A stretch of DNA of 64,000 bases, from NCBI RefSeq assembly GCF_003122215.1, contig NZ_QEYD01000007.1, forward strand, positions 124,001-188,000, read 5' to 3'. The notes under the pieces are model-generated. The model was not told where the DNA came from, did not search any database, and saw nothing but the letters and a program-made list of their open reading frames with translations. Position numbers and translations under genes: made by a program. Numbering within the stretch: position 1 is the stretch's first letter; each line of letters starts with the position of its first letter. This DNA comes from Pararhodobacter marinus. Its GTDB lineage: Bacteria; Pseudomonadota; Alphaproteobacteria; Rhodobacterales; Rhodobacteraceae. This document shows positions 34,982 to 43,559 of the stretch, one piece after another.

Positions 34982-34995
34982 TTGGAGGCAGATTG

Positions 34996-35349
34996 ATGAA
35001 CCGCGACCAAAGGCTTTACGACCTCGTCCAGATCCTGCGCGACGGCAAGCTGCACACGGCGGCCGAGCTGGCCGAGGCCATGGATGTCTCGACCCGCACG
35101 ATCTGGCGCGACATGGCGATGATGGCGGCCACCGGCATCCCCGTCGAGGGCGAGCGCGGGCTTGGCTACATCCTGCGCGCGCCGCTTGTTTTGCCGGCTA
35201 CCGCCCTGACCCCCGACGAAGCCGCCGTTCTGGGCGAGGCCCTGCGCGCCATTGCCGGGGACGAAGACCATCCCCGCCACCGCGCCGCGAAATCCCTTCT
35301 CTACAAGGTCGCGACGCTGTTGCCCCAGGCGGGGCTGGGCGAGGTCTGA
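34996..35349 (+). CDS. HTH_11-type regulator lacking a WYL domain
   Basis: A 117-residue protein. The start at 34996 has GGAGG about seven bases upstream. The N-terminal winged helix RLYDLVQILRDGKLHTAAELAEAMDVSTRTIWRDMAMMAATGIPVEGERGLGYIL is that of YafY/DeoR-like regulators. The following segment, LTPDEAAVLGEALRAIAG...KSLLYKVATLLP, corresponds to the linker before the WYL ligand domain. The protein stops there; full-length relatives are about 220-320 residues. No WYL fragment remains in the 53 bases before acuR. It may be a shortened autoregulator, and its signal is unknown. Confidence 0.8.
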   Translation: MNRDQRLYDLVQILRDGKLHTAAELAEAMDVSTRTIWRDMAMMAATGIPVEGERGLGYILRAPLVLPATALTPDEAAVLGEALRAIAGDEDHPRHRAAKSLLYKVATLLPQAGLGEV

Positions 35350-35367
35350 GGCCCCGAAACACCAGGC

Positions 35368-35397
35368 TTGCTTTTATTGGACCGATCTGTCTAATAA
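35368..35397 (+). promoter_or_regulatory. acuR-acuI-dddL promoter and AcuR operator
   Basis: TTGCTT (35368-35373) and TAATAA (35392-35397) could form -35/-10 elements with 18-base spacing; TCTAAT with 16-base spacing is an alternative. Between and over the -10 lies the imperfect palindrome ATTGGACCGATCTGTCTAAT (35376-35395), which suits a TetR-type repressor such as AcuR. A start site near 35403 would coincide with the acuR ATG, implying a leaderless mRNA. Confidence 0.65.
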
Positions 35398-35402
35398 TTC
35401 TG

Positions 35403-36077
35403 ATGAGCCCGTTATCCGCCCCTGACAGCCGACACAGCCGACCGCGCCCGCGAGGCCGGCCCCGTACCGCGCCCGACCTGTCGGAAACGCGGCAGCGGCT
35501 GATCCGCACGGGATTGATCCACCTGACGGAGAAAGGCTACGGCGCCACCGGGATCGACGAGATCCTGAAAGCCTCGGGCGTGCCGAAGGGCAGTTTCTAC
35601 CACCACTTCCCGTCGAAAGCGGCCTTCGGCGCGGCGCTGATCGAGGCGTATCATGCCTATTTCGTGGCCCGGCTGGACCGTGCCCTGTCCGATGACAGCC
35701 TGCCGCCGGTCGAGCGCCTGCGCGCCTTCACCCGCGATGCCGAGGCCGGGATGGCCCGCCACGGGTTCCGGCGCGGCTGTCTGATCGGCAATCTGGGACA
35801 GGAAACCGCCGCCCTGCCCGAGGATTTCCGCGCGGCGTTGATCGACGTTCTGACGGACTGGCAGGCCCGCACCGCGCGCTGCCTGAGCGCGGCACCGCTG
35901 CCCGCGGGCACCGACCCCGACGCGCTTGCCGCGCTGTTCTGGACCGGCTGGGAAGGCGCGGTGCTGCGCGCCAAGCTCGAAGGCGGACCTGCTCCGCTGC
36001 GCCTGTTCGCCGGGACGTTTTTCACCCTGATTTCCCCAAGCCCCAAGGAGGAGCCCGCATGTTCGACGCGATCCTGA
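35403..36077 (+). CDS. acuR: TetR-family repressor AcuR of the acrylate/DMSP operon
   Basis: A 224-residue TetR regulator. The helix-turn-helix is [45 protein letters not shown] (about residues 39-85), preceded by a basic GRPR tail. Similarity to Rhodobacter sphaeroides AcuR includes [17 protein letters not shown] and [15 protein letters not shown]. AcuR represses acuI and dddL and is released by acrylate. No Shine-Dalgarno sequence precedes the ATG, which is only about five bases from the predicted -10. The stop overlaps acuI by 19 bases. Confidence 0.9.
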   Translation: MSPLSAPDSRHSRPRPRGRPRTAPDLSETRQRLIRTGLIHLTEKGYGATGIDEILKASGVPKGSFYHHFPSKAAFGAALIEAYHAYFVARLDRALSDDSLPPVERLRAFTRDAEAGMARHGFRRGCLIGNLGQETAALPEDFRAALIDVLTDWQARTARCLSAAPLPAGTDPDALAALFWTGWEGAVLRAKLEGGPAPLRLFAGTFFTLISPSPKEEPACSTRS

Positions 36078-37051
36078 TCGACAAGACCGACGACGCGCAG
36101 AGCGTTTCGCAGACGCAGATCGACACCGACCATTTGCCCGAGGGCGACGTGCTGGTCGAAATCGCCTATTCGACCCTCAACTACAAGGACGCGCTGGCGA
36201 TCACCGGCGCCTCTCCCGTGGTGCGCAAATTCCCGATGGTGCCCGGCATCGACTTTGCCGGCATCGTGCGCGAGAGCAGCCACCCGGATTACAAGGCTGG
36301 CGACAAGGTCGTGCTGAACGGCTGGGGCGTGGGTGAGGTCCATTGGGGCGGGTTGGCCAAGTTCGCCCGCGTCAAGGGCGACTGGCTGGTGCCGCTGCCC
36401 GAGGCGATCTCGATGAAGCGGGCGATGGCGATCGGTACGGCGGGCTATACGGCGATGCTGTGCGTGCAGGCGCTGGAAGAACACGGCGTGGCACCCGATG
36501 CGGGCCCCGTGGCCGTGACCGGTGCGGCGGGCGGCGTGGGCAGCGTCGCGGTGACTCTGCTGGCGGGCCGGGGCTACGAGGTTGCGGCCGTCACCGGGCG
36601 GGAGGAAGAGGCCGATTTCCTGACCTCGCTGGGTGCGTCGAGCATCGTCGCGCGCGATGAGCTGTCGGGCAAGCCGCGCGCGCTGAACAAGGAGCGTTTC
36701 GCGGGCGGCGTGGATGTCGCGGGCTCGACCGTTCTGGCGAACCTGCTGTCGATGACGCGCTATGGCGGCACGGTCGCGGCCTGCGGGCTGGCGGCGGGAA
36801 TGGACCTGCCCGCCAGCGTCGCCCCCTTCATCCTGCGCGGGGTGACGCTGGCGGGGGTGGACAGCGTGATGTGCCCTGCCCCGCGTCGCCGCGCGGCATG
36901 GGATGCGCTGGCCGCCGAGCTGGATATGGAAAAGCTCGATGCGCTGTCGGTCGAGCTGCCCTTCTCAGAGGTGATCGACGCCGCGCCCAAATTCCTGAAG
37001 GGGCAGATCCGCGGCCGGGTGATCGTCCCCGTGGCGCCGGAACTGGGGTAA
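36059..37051 (+). CDS. acuI: NADPH-dependent acryloyl-CoA reductase AcuI
   Basis: A 330-residue MDR-superfamily reductase turning acryloyl-CoA to propionyl-CoA, which detoxifies acrylate made from DMSP. Recognisable segments are [43 protein letters not shown], the nucleotide-binding [11 protein letters not shown], and [23 protein letters not shown] ends eight bases before the ATG, inside acuR, so translation is coupled to the repressor. It leads directly to dddL, three bases after its stop. Confidence 0.95.
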   Translation: MFDAILIDKTDDAQSVSQTQIDTDHLPEGDVLVEIAYSTLNYKDALAITGASPVVRKFPMVPGIDFAGIVRESSHPDYKAGDKVVLNGWGVGEVHWGGLAKFARVKGDWLVPLPEAISMKRAMAIGTAGYTAMLCVQALEEHGVAPDAGPVAVTGAAGGVGSVAVTLLAGRGYEVAAVTGREEEADFLTSLGASSIVARDELSGKPRALNKERFAGGVDVAGSTVLANLLSMTRYGGTVAACGLAAGMDLPASVAPFILRGVTLAGVDSVMCPAPRRRAAWDALAAELDMEKLDALSVELPFSEVIDAAPKFLKGQIRGRVIVPVAPELG

Positions 37052-37054
37052 GCG

Positions 37055-37762
37055 ATGGAGCCAGCCACTTCGCCGGATCTCGGGCCCGAGGCCCAGCGCC
37101 TTCACGACATCCCCGCCTGGCTGTACCTGCTGCGGGAATTCGACGCGCTTTACCGGCACGGATCGGCGGGCGGCAGCCGGCTGATCCGGGCGCATCGCAA
37201 GCGGGTGCGCGATGCGCTGTCGCTACTCATCGATGCCAACCCGGCGCTGGCCCCGCGCCCGGCCGCCGAGAAGCCCGTCACCGCCCATCTGCCCCGCGCG
37301 CTGGATCTGGGCGAGCGCGGGGCGATGGCGGGCATGGCGCGCGCCCTGTCGCGCGTCGCGCCCCGGCTGACATGGGAATACGGCTACGAGAAAGTGCCGA
37401 AAACGCTGGCGAAGAAATACGCCTATTGCGAAGTGCTGGGTCCGCGCGGCCCGGTCCTGTCGGAGCGGCTGATCCTGGGCTTCGTGCTGTTCGCGCCGAA
37501 AACGGTCTATCCGCAGCACAGCCACAAGGATATCGAGGAAAGCTATATCTCGATCGCGGGCGCTTGGTCGGAGAACGACGCCGCCGTCCATGCGCCCGGC
37601 TCGCTGATCCTCAACCGCGCCGAGCACGAGCACCGGATCACCACCGCCGATCTGGACCCCTGCCTGTTGGCCTATGCCTGGATCGGCCCCGAGGAACGGC
37701 TGAACGCGCCGGGCATGGTGCTGACGGGACGGCGCAAAAGCCGGATGGCCGACTGGATCTGA
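37055..37762 (+). CDS. dddL: DMSP lyase DddL
   Basis: A 235-residue cupin enzyme cleaving dimethylsulfoniopropionate to DMS and acrylate. The helical N-terminal half has WLYLLREFDALYR and RVRDALS. The cupin motif 1 YPQHSHKDIEESYISIAG carries the metal-binding His-X-His, Glu and Tyr residues, and motif 2 is NRAEHEHRI. KYAYCEVLGP precedes it. Length and motifs match DddL of Sulfitobacter and Rhodobacter rather than DddP/Q/W. No signal peptide is seen. Order acuR-acuI-dddL equals that of R. sphaeroides. This gives the cell DMS production and acrylate-derived carbon. Confidence 0.95.
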   Translation: MEPATSPDLGPEAQRLHDIPAWLYLLREFDALYRHGSAGGSRLIRAHRKRVRDALSLLIDANPALAPRPAAEKPVTAHLPRALDLGERGAMAGMARALSRVAPRLTWEYGYEKVPKTLAKKYAYCEVLGPRGPVLSERLILGFVLFAPKTVYPQHSHKDIEESYISIAGAWSENDAAVHAPGSLILNRAEHEHRITTADLDPCLLAYAWIGPEERLNAPGMVLTGRRKSRMADWI

Positions 37763-37780
37763 CCCCGGACTCCGCCGGGC

Positions 37781-38572
37781 TTACCGGTAGCCCATCACGA
37801 CATGGACGGCGTCGGTGTAAACCAGCCGCCCGTCCTGCAGGTAGGGGGCAAGGTGCGATTCGACCTCGGCGACGAGGGCGTCGCGCAGGCAGGGATCGGC
37901 CGCGCCGAACAGCCCCGTTTGCGGCGTCGCGGCCAGATGCTGGGGCAGGAAATCGCGCAGATCAGGGATGTCGATGGTCCGTTCCTGCCGCGTCATCCGC
38001 ACATCCCGCAGCCCGGCGGCCAGGAAATCCTGCGCCAACTGCTCGGGTCCCTGGGCTTCGCGCGGCGCGGCAAGCTGGGCGGCCAGGTCGGGCGAGACGA
38101 TGCGCGCCACGGCCTTGCACAATGCGCTGGTGTAAACGCTGTGCCCGTCCCAGATAGAGCAGGCCAGCCGCCCGCGCGGCGCAAGCTGCGCCGTCAGCGA
38201 GGCGAGCGCGACGGGCTTGTCGGCAAACGCGTGATAGCCGAATTGCGACAGGATCGCGTCATAGCCTTCGTCCGGATCGGCGCGCTGGGTGACATCGGAC
38301 CGGATCCAGGCGATCGGTCGTCCCTCGGACAGTTTCTGGGCCTGTGCCAGCATTTTCGGATTCGCGTCCATCCCGTCGACGCGTCCGGCCGGTGCGACCC
38401 GGTCATAGATCAGCCGCGTGGCGACGCCGGTCGCGCAGCCGACATCGAGCACCTGCTCGCCCGGCTTGGGATCGACCAGATCGACAAGCGCCGCGGCCCA
38501 GCGCCCGAACCAGAGCGGGACCAGCACGCGGTCATAGATCGCCGGAGCGTCGTCGGTGAATTGAAACGTCAT
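37781..38572 (-). CDS. Class I SAM-dependent methyltransferase
   Basis: A 263-residue methyltransferase of the UbiE/COQ5-like type. Motif I is VLDVGCATGVATRL, motif II region VDGMDANPKMLA and post-I YDAILSQFGYHAFADKPVALASL. The substrate is unknown. The start is uncertain: ATG 38572 (MTFQFTDDAPAIYDRVL) fits family openings but lacks a clear ribosome site, and the open frame extends to 38668. It converges with dddL (18-base gap). A role in methylated-sulfur metabolism would be guesswork. Confidence 0.8.
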   Translation of the reverse strand: MTFQFTDDAPAIYDRVLVPLWFGRWAAALVDLVDPKPGEQVLDVGCATGVATRLIYDRVAPAGRVDGMDANPKMLAQAQKLSEGRPIAWIRSDVTQRADPDEGYDAILSQFGYHAFADKPVALASLTAQLAPRGRLACSIWDGHSVYTSALCKAVARIVSPDLAAQLAAPREAQGPEQLAQDFLAAGLRDVRMTRQERTIDIPDLRDFLPQHLAATPQTGLFGAADPCLRDALVAEVESHLAPYLQDGRLVYTDAVHVVMGYR

Positions 38573-38784
38573 CGGGTTTGCGCATCCAGGAAGGGTCCCG
38601 CCTGCACGCAACAGACTCAGGCTTGCGCGAGGCGGACAAAGATCAACTGTATCGAGGTTTTCTGCCAATGCACGGCTTTCCTCTACCTGAGATGTGTTTT
38701 TTTCGCCTGTTAAATAGCCTTCCTTCGCGGCAGGATGGAACGACAGGCGCCCTTGACACGTTTTCTTGCAAACAGGAGGCGCCC

Positions 38785-39153
38785 ATGTTGTTCAGCAAGT
38801 CGCGTTCCGCGCTGCCGGATTCCGACGAGATCCTCGATACGATTGACCACGCGATGCCCGCCACGCGACGCGACCGCTGGGCACCCGTCGCCTATGCGGG
38901 CGGCATGCTGGCCATCGGCGCGGGCCTTCTGGTGGCCCAGCCGCGAATCGGCCGTGTGCCCGAACCCGCGCAGGCGGGCGATCTTCCGCGCCACAAACGG
39001 CTGCGCCGGGCGGCCCAGGTCAGTCGCGACGGCGCCCGCGCCTTTGCCCCGTCCAACGTGACCGATTCCATCGGCCGCTCGCTGTTGGTTGGCGGCGTGG
39101 CGCTGATCATGACGCGGGTGCTGGACGAATTCGCCGGCCATGACGGCGAGTAA
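38785..39153 (+). CDS. Small predicted membrane protein, function unknown
   Basis: A 122-residue protein with a good AGGAGG (38774-38779) six bases before the ATG. Two hydrophobic segments are seen (about 32-51, WAPVAYAGGMLAIGAGLLVA, and 96-115, GRSLLVGGVALIMTR...), separated by a basic loop KRLRRAAQ. No family was recognised. It is alone between the divergent methyltransferase and the convergent GNAT gene; the 212-base gap upstream contains the promoter but no other gene. Confidence 0.65.
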   Translation: MLFSKSRSALPDSDEILDTIDHAMPATRRDRWAPVAYAGGMLAIGAGLLVAQPRIGRVPEPAQAGDLPRHKRLRRAAQVSRDGARAFAPSNVTDSIGRSLLVGGVALIMTRVLDEFAGHDGE

Positions 39154-39156
39154 GGA

Positions 39157-39756
39157 TCACCCACCCGCCGGGCGCCGCATCAGGGAATAGCGGCTGTCTG
39201 TCTCGGGCTCGGTGAAGGCCCCGGCCTCGCGGTAGCCCAGCCGCCGGTAGAAGGCGTGATTGCGGGGCACGAAGGTTTCCAGATAGGTCGCCGCGCCCTC
39301 GGCATCGGCGCGCGCGATCATGGGTTCGATCAGCGCCCGGCCAAGGCCCTGCCCCTGATCGTCGGGATGCAGGCCAAGGATCGACAAGTACCAGTCGCCT
39401 TGTGCCGTCAGGTCCGCGCTGGCATCGGACATGAACGCGCAGATCCGGTTATAGAGCGCCCGCCCGCGCGAGCCGATCGCTGCCTGCAGCGCCGCCTGTT
39501 GCGCGACGGCCTTTTCGTCCCGGATCGCCGGAGGCTGTGGCAGCCACCAGATCGCCGCGCCCCGTGCCTTGCCGGGCGCGAGCGAGAGCAGGCCGAAGCG
39601 CTCGGCCTCGGCCATCGAGGCCAGATAGTAGCGCAGCATTGCCTCGCGCGGGCCATCAGGACGGTCGGCCACGGCTTCGAGCGCGGCGTAGAACGGATCG
39701 TCCTTAAGCGCGAGATACAGCGCCTCGGCGGCGGGCCGCAGGGAGTCGTCGGTCAT
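39157..39756 (-). CDS. GNAT-family N-acetyltransferase
   Basis: A 199-residue acetyltransferase. The acetyl-CoA motif A is LHPDDQGQGLGRALIEPMIARAD near residues 138-160, following WYLSILGL; motif B is TYLETFVPRNHAFYRRLGYR. The N-terminal 110 residues are a longer helical leader with ALKDDPFYAALEA and YYLASMAEAERFGLLSLAPG. The substrate is unknown. Its ATG overlaps the acyl-CoA dehydrogenase stop by four bases. It ends three bases from the convergent small membrane protein gene. Confidence 0.82.
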   Translation of the reverse strand: MTDDSLRPAAEALYLALKDDPFYAALEAVADRPDGPREAMLRYYLASMAEAERFGLLSLAPGKARGAAIWWLPQPPAIRDEKAVAQQAALQAAIGSRGRALYNRICAFMSDASADLTAQGDWYLSILGLHPDDQGQGLGRALIEPMIARADAEGAATYLETFVPRNHAFYRRLGYREAGAFTEPETDSRYSLMRRPAGG

Positions 39757-41357
39757 GCCTGCATCGCCTCCAGCAGCGCGCCGGCATCGAGCGCCCCGAC
39801 AGCCCCTGCAACCCGGCCCCGCGCGCCCAGTCGCACCGAGAACCACTCGCCCGCGAAGGGGCTTTCGGCGATCATCACCGCGCCCGTCAGCAGCGTCGCC
39901 AGTGACTCGGCGAACCACCGCGCCTCGGCTTCGGGCGGCAGGGCGGGCCAACGCTCGCGATGCGCGACCAGCGCCGCATCATAGCGCGGGTCGTTCTCCC
40001 GCGCCGCATCGAGCCGCGCGTTCAGCATCGCGCCCGCTTCGGGCTCGCGCAGGAGCGTGCGCAGAATGTCCAGGCAGATCACGTTCCCCGACCCTTCCCA
40101 GATCGAGTTGAGCGGCGCCTCGCGATAGAGCATCGGCAGCGGCGTGTCCTCGACATAACCCATGCCGCCAAGGCACTCCATGCATTCATAGATCATGCCG
40201 GGCGCCACCTTGTTCGAGATGAACTTGGCCAGAGCCACCGAGATCCGCGCATAGGGCCGCCGCGCCGGATCGTCGAAGGCCCGCGCCACGTCGAGCGCGA
40301 GCAGCAACGCCGCCTCGGCATCGAGCGACAGGTCGGCCAGCACCGCGCGCATCAGCGGCTGGTCGATCAGGCCCTTCTGGAACACCCGCCGCCCCCGCGC
40401 CCATTGCAGCGCCTCGGCCAGAGCGGCGCGCATCAGGCCCGCGGGCGCCATCGCGGTGTCGAGCCGCGTGTGATGCACCATCTCGATGATGGTCTGGACG
40501 CCCCGCCCCGGCTCGCCCAGCCGATGCGCCCAGGTGCCGTCATATTCGATCTCGGACGAGGCATTGGCAGTGTTGCCCAGCTTGTCCTTGAGCCGCAGGA
40601 TGGTGAACGGGTTGCGGGTGCCGTCGGGCAGCCAGCGCGGCACGAGGAAACAGGTGATCGCCCCGTCCAGCTGCGCGAGCGTCAGGAAGCCGTCGCACAT
40701 CGGCGCCGAGCAGAACCATTTATGGCCATGCAGGCGATACCCCTCGCCATCCGGCACCGCCCGCGTGGCATTGGCGCGCACATCCGAGCCGCCCTGCTTT
40801 TCCGTCATCGCCATGCCCATGGTCACCGCCGCCTTGCGCCCGACGGCTATGGGCGCAGGATCATAGGCCGGTTCGGTCAGGCGCGGCTGCCACAGAGCGG
40901 CCAGCGCGGGATCGGCCTGCAAAGCGGGCACGGCGGCGTAGGTCATGGTCATCGGACAACACACGCCCGGCTCGACCTGGCTGAGCATGTAGTTGATCGC
41001 GGCGTGGCGCAGATGGGTCCCGGTGCCGTCCCAGGCGGTGGCGGCATAGCCCGCCTCGAGCCCCAGTTTCATCAGCGCGTGATAGCCCGGATGAAAATGC
41101 ACCTCGTCAAGCCGGCGGCCCGACCGGTCGAAGCTGCGCAACACGGGCTTCACGACCTGCGCGTCGCGGGCGGCCTCGCGGATGCCGGGCGTGGCAAGGC
41201 GCGCGCCCAGAGCGGCCAGCCCGGGATCGTCAACCAGCGCCCGGCGCAGGGTGCGGTCCCCGGCCCAGGGATCGCGGTAGGAAAAATCCGGCTGGTTCAG
41301 GACCTCATGCGTGCCCAGATCGCTGCGCGGGGCGCTGATGCGGATGGTGTCGGTCAT
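39753..41357 (-). CDS. AidB-like acyl-CoA dehydrogenase
   Basis: A 534-residue FAD enzyme. Start 41357 is backed by GGGAG and by the family opening; the longer frame is not coding. MGMAMTEKQGGSDVRANATRA and KWFCSAPMCDGFLTLAQ are typical of the AidB/acyl-CoA dehydrogenase 11 branch. The C-terminal helical part ends with ARISVALAKFISNKVAPGMIYECMECLGGMGYVEDTPLPMLYREAPLNSIWEGSGNVICLDILR, the catalytic and adenine-binding region. E. coli AidB is part of the adaptive alkylation response; the substrate here is unknown. It precedes and is coupled to the GNAT gene. Confidence 0.88.
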   Translation of the reverse strand: MTDTIRISAPRSDLGTHEVLNQPDFSYRDPWAGDRTLRRALVDDPGLAALGARLATPGIREAARDAQVVKPVLRSFDRSGRRLDEVHFHPGYHALMKLGLEAGYAATAWDGTGTHLRHAAINYMLSQVEPGVCCPMTMTYAAVPALQADPALAALWQPRLTEPAYDPAPIAVGRKAAVTMGMAMTEKQGGSDVRANATRAVPDGEGYRLHGHKWFCSAPMCDGFLTLAQLDGAITCFLVPRWLPDGTRNPFTILRLKDKLGNTANASSEIEYDGTWAHRLGEPGRGVQTIIEMVHHTRLDTAMAPAGLMRAALAEALQWARGRRVFQKGLIDQPLMRAVLADLSLDAEAALLLALDVARAFDDPARRPYARISVALAKFISNKVAPGMIYECMECLGGMGYVEDTPLPMLYREAPLNSIWEGSGNVICLDILRTLLREPEAGAMLNARLDAARENDPRYDAALVAHRERWPALPPEAEARWFAESLATLLTGAVMIAESPFAGEWFSVRLGARGRVAGAVGALDAGALLEAMQA

Positions 41358-41528
41358 GGCAGTACTCCCTTGTTTCAGCGTGGAGATCCCCGGTGCCTGT
41401 GTCCAGCATAACCCGGCGTCGGTCCCTTCCCGCGGCGCCAGCGCAACGGCGCTTCCCCTGAGGCCGCCGCTATGGCATGCTGACCCGAAGGCCCGGCAGA
41501 GGCCGCACCAGAGCAGTCGCACGGCACC

Positions 41529-41825
41529 ATGAACAAAAAACGTCCCGCCTTCGGGCCCGTCATCTTTTACGCGATCACCTGCACCTTCGGCGCCTACCTG
41601 ACCTTTGCCGCCGTGCAGGGCGAATACGGATTGTTCCGCCGCATCCAGATCGAAGCGGATGCCGAGCAATTGCGCGAAGAGCGCGACCGGCTGGCCGCGG
41701 AACTGGCCGAGATCGAGAACCGCACGCACAGGTTGTCGGACAACTTCCTCGACCTCGATCTTCTGGACGAACAGGCGCGCGAAGTGCTGGGCTATGTGCG
41801 TCGCGACGAGATCGTCCTTCGCTAA
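41529..41825 (+). CDS. ftsB: FtsB/DivIC-like septum formation initiator
   Basis: A 98-residue bitopic membrane protein. One helix (about residues 9-28) is followed by a coiled coil (IEADAEQLREERDRLAAELAEIENRTHRL) and a short C-terminal part with LDLLDEQAREVLGYVRRDEIVL, the FtsB/DivIC signature. In alphaproteobacteria this gene commonly precedes the pyruvate dehydrogenase genes, as here. It links FtsL/FtsQ in the divisome. AidB-like and ftsB promoters must share the 171-base divergent gap, where no gene is seen. Confidence 0.85.
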   Translation: MNKKRPAFGPVIFYAITCTFGAYLTFAAVQGEYGLFRRIQIEADAEQLREERDRLAAELAEIENRTHRLSDNFLDLDLLDEQAREVLGYVRRDEIVLR

Positions 41826-41905
41826 TCGAATTTCCGTGCTACCGTGCTACGTTGTTAGCGGCACCGCGCAGCCATGCGCGGCACGAAGACCGGCTGTGCG
41901 CATGA

Positions 41906-41977
41906 TTGCGCAACCGGGCGGGAAATCAGCCTCGCAATTTTGCGGGGGATCGTATAGAAGATGGTTTAGTGTTAAAC
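41906..41977 (+). promoter_or_regulatory. Palindrome-rich region upstream of the pdh operon
   Basis: Three inverted repeats occur: TTGCGCAA (41906-41913), CGCAA-TT-TTGCG (41933-41944) and GTTTA-GTGT-TAAAC (41964-41977). The region ends 30 bases before the pdhA ATG and is AT-richer than its surroundings. A regulator site and promoter are likely here, but no standard -35/-10 pair stands out and the protein is unknown. Confidence 0.4.
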
Positions 41978-42007
41978 TATTCCTGACGCGACCAGGGGGA
42001 GGCACCG

Positions 42008-43018
42008 ATGGCTGCGAGAAAAACGACCGGGAAATCAAACGTCTCGGCGGATGAACTTCTGAAATACTACAAGGACATGCTGCTGATCCGTCGATTCGAG
42101 GAAAAGGCGGGGCAATTGTACGGCATGGGCCTGATCGGCGGGTTCTGCCACCTGTATATCGGGCAGGAAGCCGTCGTCGTGGGCCTGGAAGCCGCGGCCA
42201 AGGACGGCGACAAGCGCATCACCAGCTACCGCGACCACGGCCACATGCTGGCCTGCGGCATGGACCCGAAAGGCGTCATGGCCGAGCTCACGGGCCGCGA
42301 AGGCGGCTATTCGAAGGGCAAGGGCGGCTCGATGCACATGTTCTCGAAAGAGAAGCATTTCTACGGCGGCCACGGCATCGTCGGCGCGCAGGTGCCGCTG
42401 GGCACCGGGCTGGGCTTTGCCGACAAGTACAAGGGCAACGACAACGTCACCTTCGTCTATTTCGGCGACGGCGCGGCGAACCAGGGCCAAGTCTACGAGA
42501 GCTACAACATGGCCGAGCTGTGGAACCTGCCGGTCGTCTACGTGATCGAGAACAACCAGTATGCCATGGGCACCTCGACCAAGCGCTCGACGAAGTCCCC
42601 CAACCTTTGGGAACGCGGCGCAGCCTACGGGATCAAGGGCGAAGCGGTCGACGGCATGGACGTGATGGCGGTCAAGGCCGCGGGCGAAAAGGCAATTGCC
42701 GCCTGCCGCGCCGGCGACGGTCCCTATATCCTTGAAGTCATGACCTATCGCTATCGCGGTCACTCGATGTCGGATCCGGCCAAGTACCGGACCCGCGAGG
42801 AAGTGCAGAAGATGCGCGAAGAGCGCGACCCGATCGAGCGCGTGCGCGAGATGCTCACTACCGGCGGGCTGGCCACCGACGAGGACCTCAAGGCGATCGA
42901 CAAGGAAATCAAGGCGGTCGTCAACGACAGCGCCGAATTCGCCAAGGACAGCCCCGAGCCCTCGCTCGACGAGCTGTGGACCGACATCTACGCCGCCCCC
43001 GAGGAGGCGGAAGCATGA
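42008..43018 (+). CDS. pdhA: Pyruvate dehydrogenase E1 component, alpha subunit
   Basis: A 336-residue subunit of the complex turning pyruvate to acetyl-CoA. ThDP-binding GDGAANQGQVYESYNMA with NNQYAMGTS is intact. The N-terminal block is MLLIRRFEEKAGQLYGMGLIGGFCHLYIGQEAV; the phosphorylation-loop region YRYRGHSMSDPAKYRTREEV is present. The start uses GGGGGAGG about six bases upstream. Its stop overlaps the next gene by four bases (ATGA). Confidence 0.96.
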   Translation: MAARKTTGKSNVSADELLKYYKDMLLIRRFEEKAGQLYGMGLIGGFCHLYIGQEAVVVGLEAAAKDGDKRITSYRDHGHMLACGMDPKGVMAELTGREGGYSKGKGGSMHMFSKEKHFYGGHGIVGAQVPLGTGLGFADKYKGNDNVTFVYFGDGAANQGQVYESYNMAELWNLPVVYVIENNQYAMGTSTKRSTKSPNLWERGAAYGIKGEAVDGMDVMAVKAAGEKAIAACRAGDGPYILEVMTYRYRGHSMSDPAKYRTREEVQKMREERDPIERVREMLTTGGLATDEDLKAIDKEIKAVVNDSAEFAKDSPEPSLDELWTDIYAAPEEAEA

Positions 43019-43554
43019 GATCAGTCGTTTCGGCCCTTCTGACGGCAGCCGCCGCGCTGGCGTCGCTGCCGGCCTCTGCGCAATCCACCGGCGCGAGGAT
43101 GGCGATGTACCTGAACGGCAGCGCGCTGGACGGCATGATCGAGTTCAGCTTCGAGCGGGACGGCTGCACCGGCCATCTTGCGATGACCCAGCGCTATCAG
43201 GCGGGCGACGTGCGCAGCACCCGGACCGAGTTTCAGGTCACCGACCTGGTGCTGGACGATTACCAGATCGCCGAAGCCGAGGGCGGCGTGCTGGCACAGA
43301 TCATGCTGGACCACCGCGCCGGCTCGGAGGGCTTTCCGTTCTCCAGCACGCTGGTGACCGACAATGCCGAAACCCGCGCCGGCTGGGAATCCCAGGGTGC
43401 GGTCTGCGAAGACAACAGCTGCTCGATCAGCCTTGAGATGGAGAACGCGACTCTGGTCGTCGCCGGTCCGAATGCCGGATCGCGCGCGGATTTCGTTCTG
43501 GCTGACCTGCGGGCGCTGCAATCCGAATGCGCCTCGAGCGAAGAGGGGGAGTAA
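43015..43554 (+). CDS. Small secreted protein inside the pdh operon, function unknown
   Basis: A 179-residue protein with a signal peptide ending PASAQ (about residue 23). The mature part is beta-rich and has four cysteines: [22 protein letters not shown] and the C-terminal QSEC, possibly two disulfides. No family was recognised. It starts in a four-base overlap with pdhA and ends five bases before pdhB, so it is fully inside the operon. A periplasmic protein between two cytosolic enzyme subunits is unexpected and may be a hitch-hiker or a real partner. Confidence 0.8.
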   Translation: MRSVVSALLTAAAALASLPASAQSTGARMAMYLNGSALDGMIEFSFERDGCTGHLAMTQRYQAGDVRSTRTEFQVTDLVLDDYQIAEAEGGVLAQIMLDHRAGSEGFPFSSTLVTDNAETRAGWESQGAVCEDNSCSISLEMENATLVVAGPNAGSRADFVLADLRALQSECASSEEGE

Positions 43555-43559
43555 CTGAC

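Noticed and set aside
37781-38572. Methyltransferase as part of DMSP metabolism
   Set aside because: It is on the opposite strand to dddL and its motifs are generic; proximity alone is not evidence.
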